A stretch of 64,000 bases of DNA from Roseimarinus sediminis (GTDB lineage: Bacteria > Bacteroidota > Bacteroidia > Bacteroidales > Prolixibacteraceae). The stretch lies in the NCBI RefSeq assembly GCF_050433125.1, contig NZ_JBNPXV010000005.1:248001-312000 (forward strand), written 5' to 3'. Of the stretch, positions 61,733 through 64,000 are shown in pieces. Under the pieces are notes generated by a model. It was not told the origin of the DNA, ran no database searches, and saw only the letters and a list, made by a program, of their open reading frames with translations. The position numbers and the translations under genes were made by a program. The stretch's first letter is position 1, and every line of letters starts with the position of its first letter.

Positions 61733-62019
61733 GAAGAAAAGAAACCCAGAATATCAGCGACATCCTAAAACAGGTAGTGAAGGAATCGAGTTATGAAAAG
61801 AAACTACGTGAAACCAAATTAATTGCAAACTGGGAAAAAGTGCTGGGAAAAGGAATTGCACAATCGACCTCCAGAATTTACATTCTGAACAAAACCCTGT
61901 TTGTACACATCAGCTCTCCCGTTGTTCGCCATGAATTGTTTATGATGCGAACCCGCATACAGGAAGCACTTAACGAAAGTGTTGGATCAAAAATAATTGA
62001 GAATATTATATTCAGGTAA
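61729..62019 (+). CDS. DUF721 / DciA-like protein
   Basis: 96 residues. The DUF721 pattern is visible: ISDILKQVVKESSYEKKLRE, NWEKVLGKGIAQSTSRIYIL, LFVHISSPVVRHELFM and the closing family motif. DciA members of this family help load the replicative helicase in bacteria lacking DnaC or DnaI. The four-base overlap with recF fits a replication role. Function is from the family, not shown here. Confidence 0.85.
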   Translation: MRRKETQNISDILKQVVKESSYEKKLRETKLIANWEKVLGKGIAQSTSRIYILNKTLFVHISSPVVRHELFMMRTRIQEALNESVGSKIIENIIFR

Positions 62020-62024
62020 GCTTT

Positions 62025-62798
62025 ATGACAACTCGTTTATTTTTTTCGGCTTTGTTTGTTTTCAATTTCCTTTCATTGGCACTTTTGGGCGGACAGCGAA
62101 GCAACAATTTAAAGGTTTTTGATTGGACCCTGGCTGGTCAGTTGCTATCACACGGCGAAGAGAAAAATAACTCAGCCGAACCCTTGTTGTTCTCAGAGGC
62201 GATCGTAAAAGGCAGGGTGCTTCAGGTCAGAATCGATGTTTCGGATGAGAATTTTGCAGCTGCAGTGCTGAATTTGTATTTCGAACCTGGTTTCTTTGCG
62301 GTGTATGTTAATGATGAATTGATTGAAAGTGAATTAAATGGAGATAACTTTCATGCAGATATTAGCCGTTTTGCTGACGCTGGTACCATCCTCTTGCAAT
62401 TGCAGGTAAAAAAGGAGCTTGATGCTTCAATGCTGAAGCGTTGGCTTACGCGATGGTCGGTCGATTTCCATACCGACGTGGTACTATGCCATGCAGTGCT
62501 GAGCGATGATTCTTTTTTGGGAGGCAAAATGCTGGAGCTTGTGGTTAAAAATTATGCAGCAACCGATGTCGACGGGAAGGTATATGCCCGGATCTACGAT
62601 GCCGGGAGCTGGGAATTAATTGCCGAAAATAACAATTGTGCATTTTCTCGATCGGGAATCGACGCAAGCATCGAGATTAGCTTTCCCGAATTCCCGGAAA
62701 ATTATTTAGGAAAGTTGGTTTTTGCCGAAATAGTAATGGTTGATAAAGACAAAAACGAAGAAGTAATCGATCAGCTCGATTTACCCCTTCGTTTCTGA
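62025..62798 (+). CDS. Exported beta-sandwich protein of unknown function
   Basis: 257 residues with a likely signal peptide (TTRLFFSALFVFNFLSLALL). No enzyme motif is recognised. Residues about 30-135 have the feel of the sugar-binding domain of GH2 enzymes (FFAVYVNDELIESELNGDNF, DISRFADAGTILLQLQVKK), and 150-257 that of an Ig-like domain, but no catalytic barrel follows. It begins 6 bases after DUF721, so it may share the recF transcript, an odd partner for an exported protein. Confidence 0.7.
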   Translation: MTTRLFFSALFVFNFLSLALLGGQRSNNLKVFDWTLAGQLLSHGEEKNNSAEPLLFSEAIVKGRVLQVRIDVSDENFAAAVLNLYFEPGFFAVYVNDELIESELNGDNFHADISRFADAGTILLQLQVKKELDASMLKRWLTRWSVDFHTDVVLCHAVLSDDSFLGGKMLELVVKNYAATDVDGKVYARIYDAGSWELIAENNNCAFSRSGIDASIEISFPEFPENYLGKLVFAEIVMVDKDKNEEVIDQLDLPLRF

Positions 62799-62817
62799 AT
62801 TTTATAGCTAACCGGGT

Positions 62818-63687
62818 TTAAAATTTGAAATTGAGCCCGATCCCCAAAAGTTCTTTAAACTGAATTTTTGCTGTATCGTCTACCGGATCTTTGATGTCTT
62901 CATCATAAATCAAGCGGGTATTGATTTGTGCACTCAGGTAATCATTAATTTTCATATTGATCCCTAATTTCCAGTCAACATCGATGTTTTGAGGCTCATC
63001 GAGGTAATTGGAAAAAAGCCCCAGTTCGGTGGCAAGGTCAACATTTTTAACAATCGGGGTTTTCAGGGTAGCCAGCATAGTGGCACCCAGCTCCATGCGT
63101 GTAGTTGCATCGGCTGTTTCGAGGCCATAATTGGTCGCGTCGATCTCATCGTCGGTAACAATCGTCATTTTGCCCGATAAAGGAGAAAGCATCAGCTTGA
63201 AAAATTCAACTGGCTGATATTCCATACCTGCTGTAAGCGAGAGGTAGGCCGGGGATAGAAAGTTAGAAGTTTTTACCGTGTTGGTGGCATCGCTGTAACC
63301 TGGTGCAAACTGCGATTTAAAAGAAAATCCCAGATTGTAGCTCCAAAAACCGGAAGCCTTCAATCCGACATTCGATGCAAAATCGATCAGGTCTTCACTC
63401 TTTTGTATTTCTAATCCTTCCACCTTTGAGAGACCGTATCCCACATCCATCAGATTTTCCCATTTTACCCCCGATTTTTCATAGCGGGCAAAATATTTGA
63501 ATTTACTCACTCCGGCCACCGAATTTTGTCCTCCGGCCGACCAGTTGGTAAACGAAACCTGGGTGAAATTCAAGGTGAAATCACCTCCGTTTTTCCAGTA
63601 GGTGGTGTCGCTCACTGTCTGTCCGAAGCCAGAATTAAATGCGAGCAACAAAATGAGTAGTAAGCCTAAGTGCTTCACTGTTTTCAT
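62818..63687 (-). CDS. DUF3078 outer-membrane beta-barrel-like protein
   Basis: 289 residues with signal peptide MKTVKHLGLLLILLLAFNSG. The DUF3078 start is TYWKNGGDFTLNFTQVSFTN, followed by alternating-pattern strands (LSAQINTRLIYDEDI, IQFKELLGIGLNFKF) ending in Phe as in outer-membrane barrels. Function is unknown; the family is widespread in Bacteroidota. It lies tail to tail with the beta-sandwich gene. Confidence 0.85.
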   Translation of the reverse strand: MKTVKHLGLLLILLLAFNSGFGQTVSDTTYWKNGGDFTLNFTQVSFTNWSAGGQNSVAGVSKFKYFARYEKSGVKWENLMDVGYGLSKVEGLEIQKSEDLIDFASNVGLKASGFWSYNLGFSFKSQFAPGYSDATNTVKTSNFLSPAYLSLTAGMEYQPVEFFKLMLSPLSGKMTIVTDDEIDATNYGLETADATTRMELGATMLATLKTPIVKNVDLATELGLFSNYLDEPQNIDVDWKLGINMKINDYLSAQINTRLIYDEDIKDPVDDTAKIQFKELLGIGLNFKF

Positions 63688-63728
63688 GCTAAAGTTATTT
63701 TTTATGAATGATTTTTTTCTTCTGCATA

Positions 63729-63770
63729 AATGACCAGTATTTACTTCTATAGCAGAAAATACTGGTCATT
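63729..63770. repeat. Perfect 14-bp inverted repeat between mscS and DUF3078 genes
   Basis: AATGACCAGTATTT (63729-63742) and AAATACTGGTCATT (63757-63770) are perfect complements with a 14-base spacer. There is no T run on either strand, so a protein-binding site or an RNA hairpin in the leader of the DUF3078 gene or the tail of the channel gene is more likely than a standard terminator. Confidence 0.5.
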
Positions 63771-63798
63771 ATCGTTCTAAATTATCTGAATCAAATAT

Positions 63799-64000
63799 TT
63801 ATGCGTCTTTCTTTAAATGCACATCCATTTGCGGAAAAGGAATATTGATGCCTTTAAGGTTGAACGTTTTGAAAACTTTTTCATTCATGTCGAAGAAAAC
63901 GCTCCAGTAATTGGGTGCATCGACCCACACACGTACTACAATGTTTACCGAACTGTCGGCCATTTCCTTTAAAGCCACAAAAGGTGCAGGAGTTTTCAAA
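63799..64000 (-). CDS. Mechanosensitive channel MscS-family protein, C-terminal part
   Basis: The visible 66 residues run off the right edge. Ending in VRVWVDAPNYWSVFFDMNEK and GINIPFPQMDVHL, they match the C-terminal cytoplasmic domain of MscS channels, which open under membrane tension to release solutes. The membrane part lies beyond base 64000. Confidence 0.85.
   Translation of the reverse strand, partial: LKTPAPFVALKEMADSSVNIVVRVWVDAPNYWSVFFDMNEKVFKTFNLKGINIPFPQMDVHLKKDA

Noticed and set aside
1..64000. tRNA, rRNA, CRISPR, prophage or insertion-sequence genes
   Set aside because: No transposase, integrase or phage protein, no spaced identical repeats and no tRNA-like fold were recognised; a tRNAscan or CRISPR search would be decisive.

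Overview
This window is a chromosomal segment from a member of the Bacteroidota, most like the class Bacteroidia (Marinilabiliales/Prolixibacteraceae-like; the family assignment is inference). The reasons are a SusC/SusD outer-membrane pair, two hybrid two-component kinases with Reg_prop propellers and Y_Y_Y domains, an S46 dipeptidyl peptidase, a subtilase with a type IX secretion tail, DUF5683 next to ParB, and promoters of the Bacteroidota type (-7 box TAnnTTTG). Coding density is high. I saw no rRNA, tRNA, CRISPR array, phage or insertion sequence. The content is mostly core and metabolic.

Layout. 1-8439 (minus strand): the N-terminal 1271 residues of a hybrid two-component regulator cut by the left edge, an ElaA-like acetyltransferase, a DPP11-type S46 peptidase and a CLC channel with CBS domains. 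8632-12917 (plus): a tight five-gene operon (unknown protein, zinc-ribbon Nudix hydrolase, aminopeptidase P, free-standing B3/B4 domain, omega-amidase-like nitrilase) that reads as metabolite and translation quality control. 12914-17263: a lipoprotein facing a BlaI / M56-TonB / TPR operon whose upstream DNA carries two matching promoter-operator modules. 17329-17895: tag (3-methyladenine DNA glycosylase I) broken by one in-frame stop. 17979-24599: a secreted C1B cysteine peptidase, a possible small RNA between terminators, a SerA-like dehydrogenase and a hybrid kinase without a DNA-binding output domain.

24824-36120: an FAD oxidoreductase, a calcineurin-like phosphoesterase, a DUF4038 (GH140-like) hydrolase beside a DUF1080 lipoprotein, an ABC-F ATPase, a CPBP membrane protease, a short-chain dehydrogenase, small envelope proteins and an endonuclease/exonuclease/phosphatase-family lipoprotein. 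36432-41951: SusC, SusD and a third lipoprotein in one operon, closed by a terminator. 42262-46252: parA-parB-DUF5683-mltD. 46383-56837: PriA, two EamA transporters in tandem, XseB/XseA, a T9SS subtilase, MnmA and a Tat-exported Gfo/Idh/MocA oxidoreductase. 57096-64000: a DEAD-box helicase, RibH, a membrane-anchored TPR protein, a small membrane protein, recF with a DUF721 gene and a beta-sandwich protein of unknown role, a DUF3078 protein and the C-terminus of an MscS channel.

How the genes fit together. Protein use is a recurring theme: DPP11-like peptidase, aminopeptidase P, C1B peptidase, T9SS subtilase and a RagAB-like SusCD pair. The points most worth a second look are the duplicated BlaI operator/promoter modules, the nonsense codon in tag, the terminator-bounded non-coding region near 19.25-19.48 kb, the repair-like operon at 8.6-12.9 kb and a secreted non-catalytic beta-sandwich protein downstream of recF.
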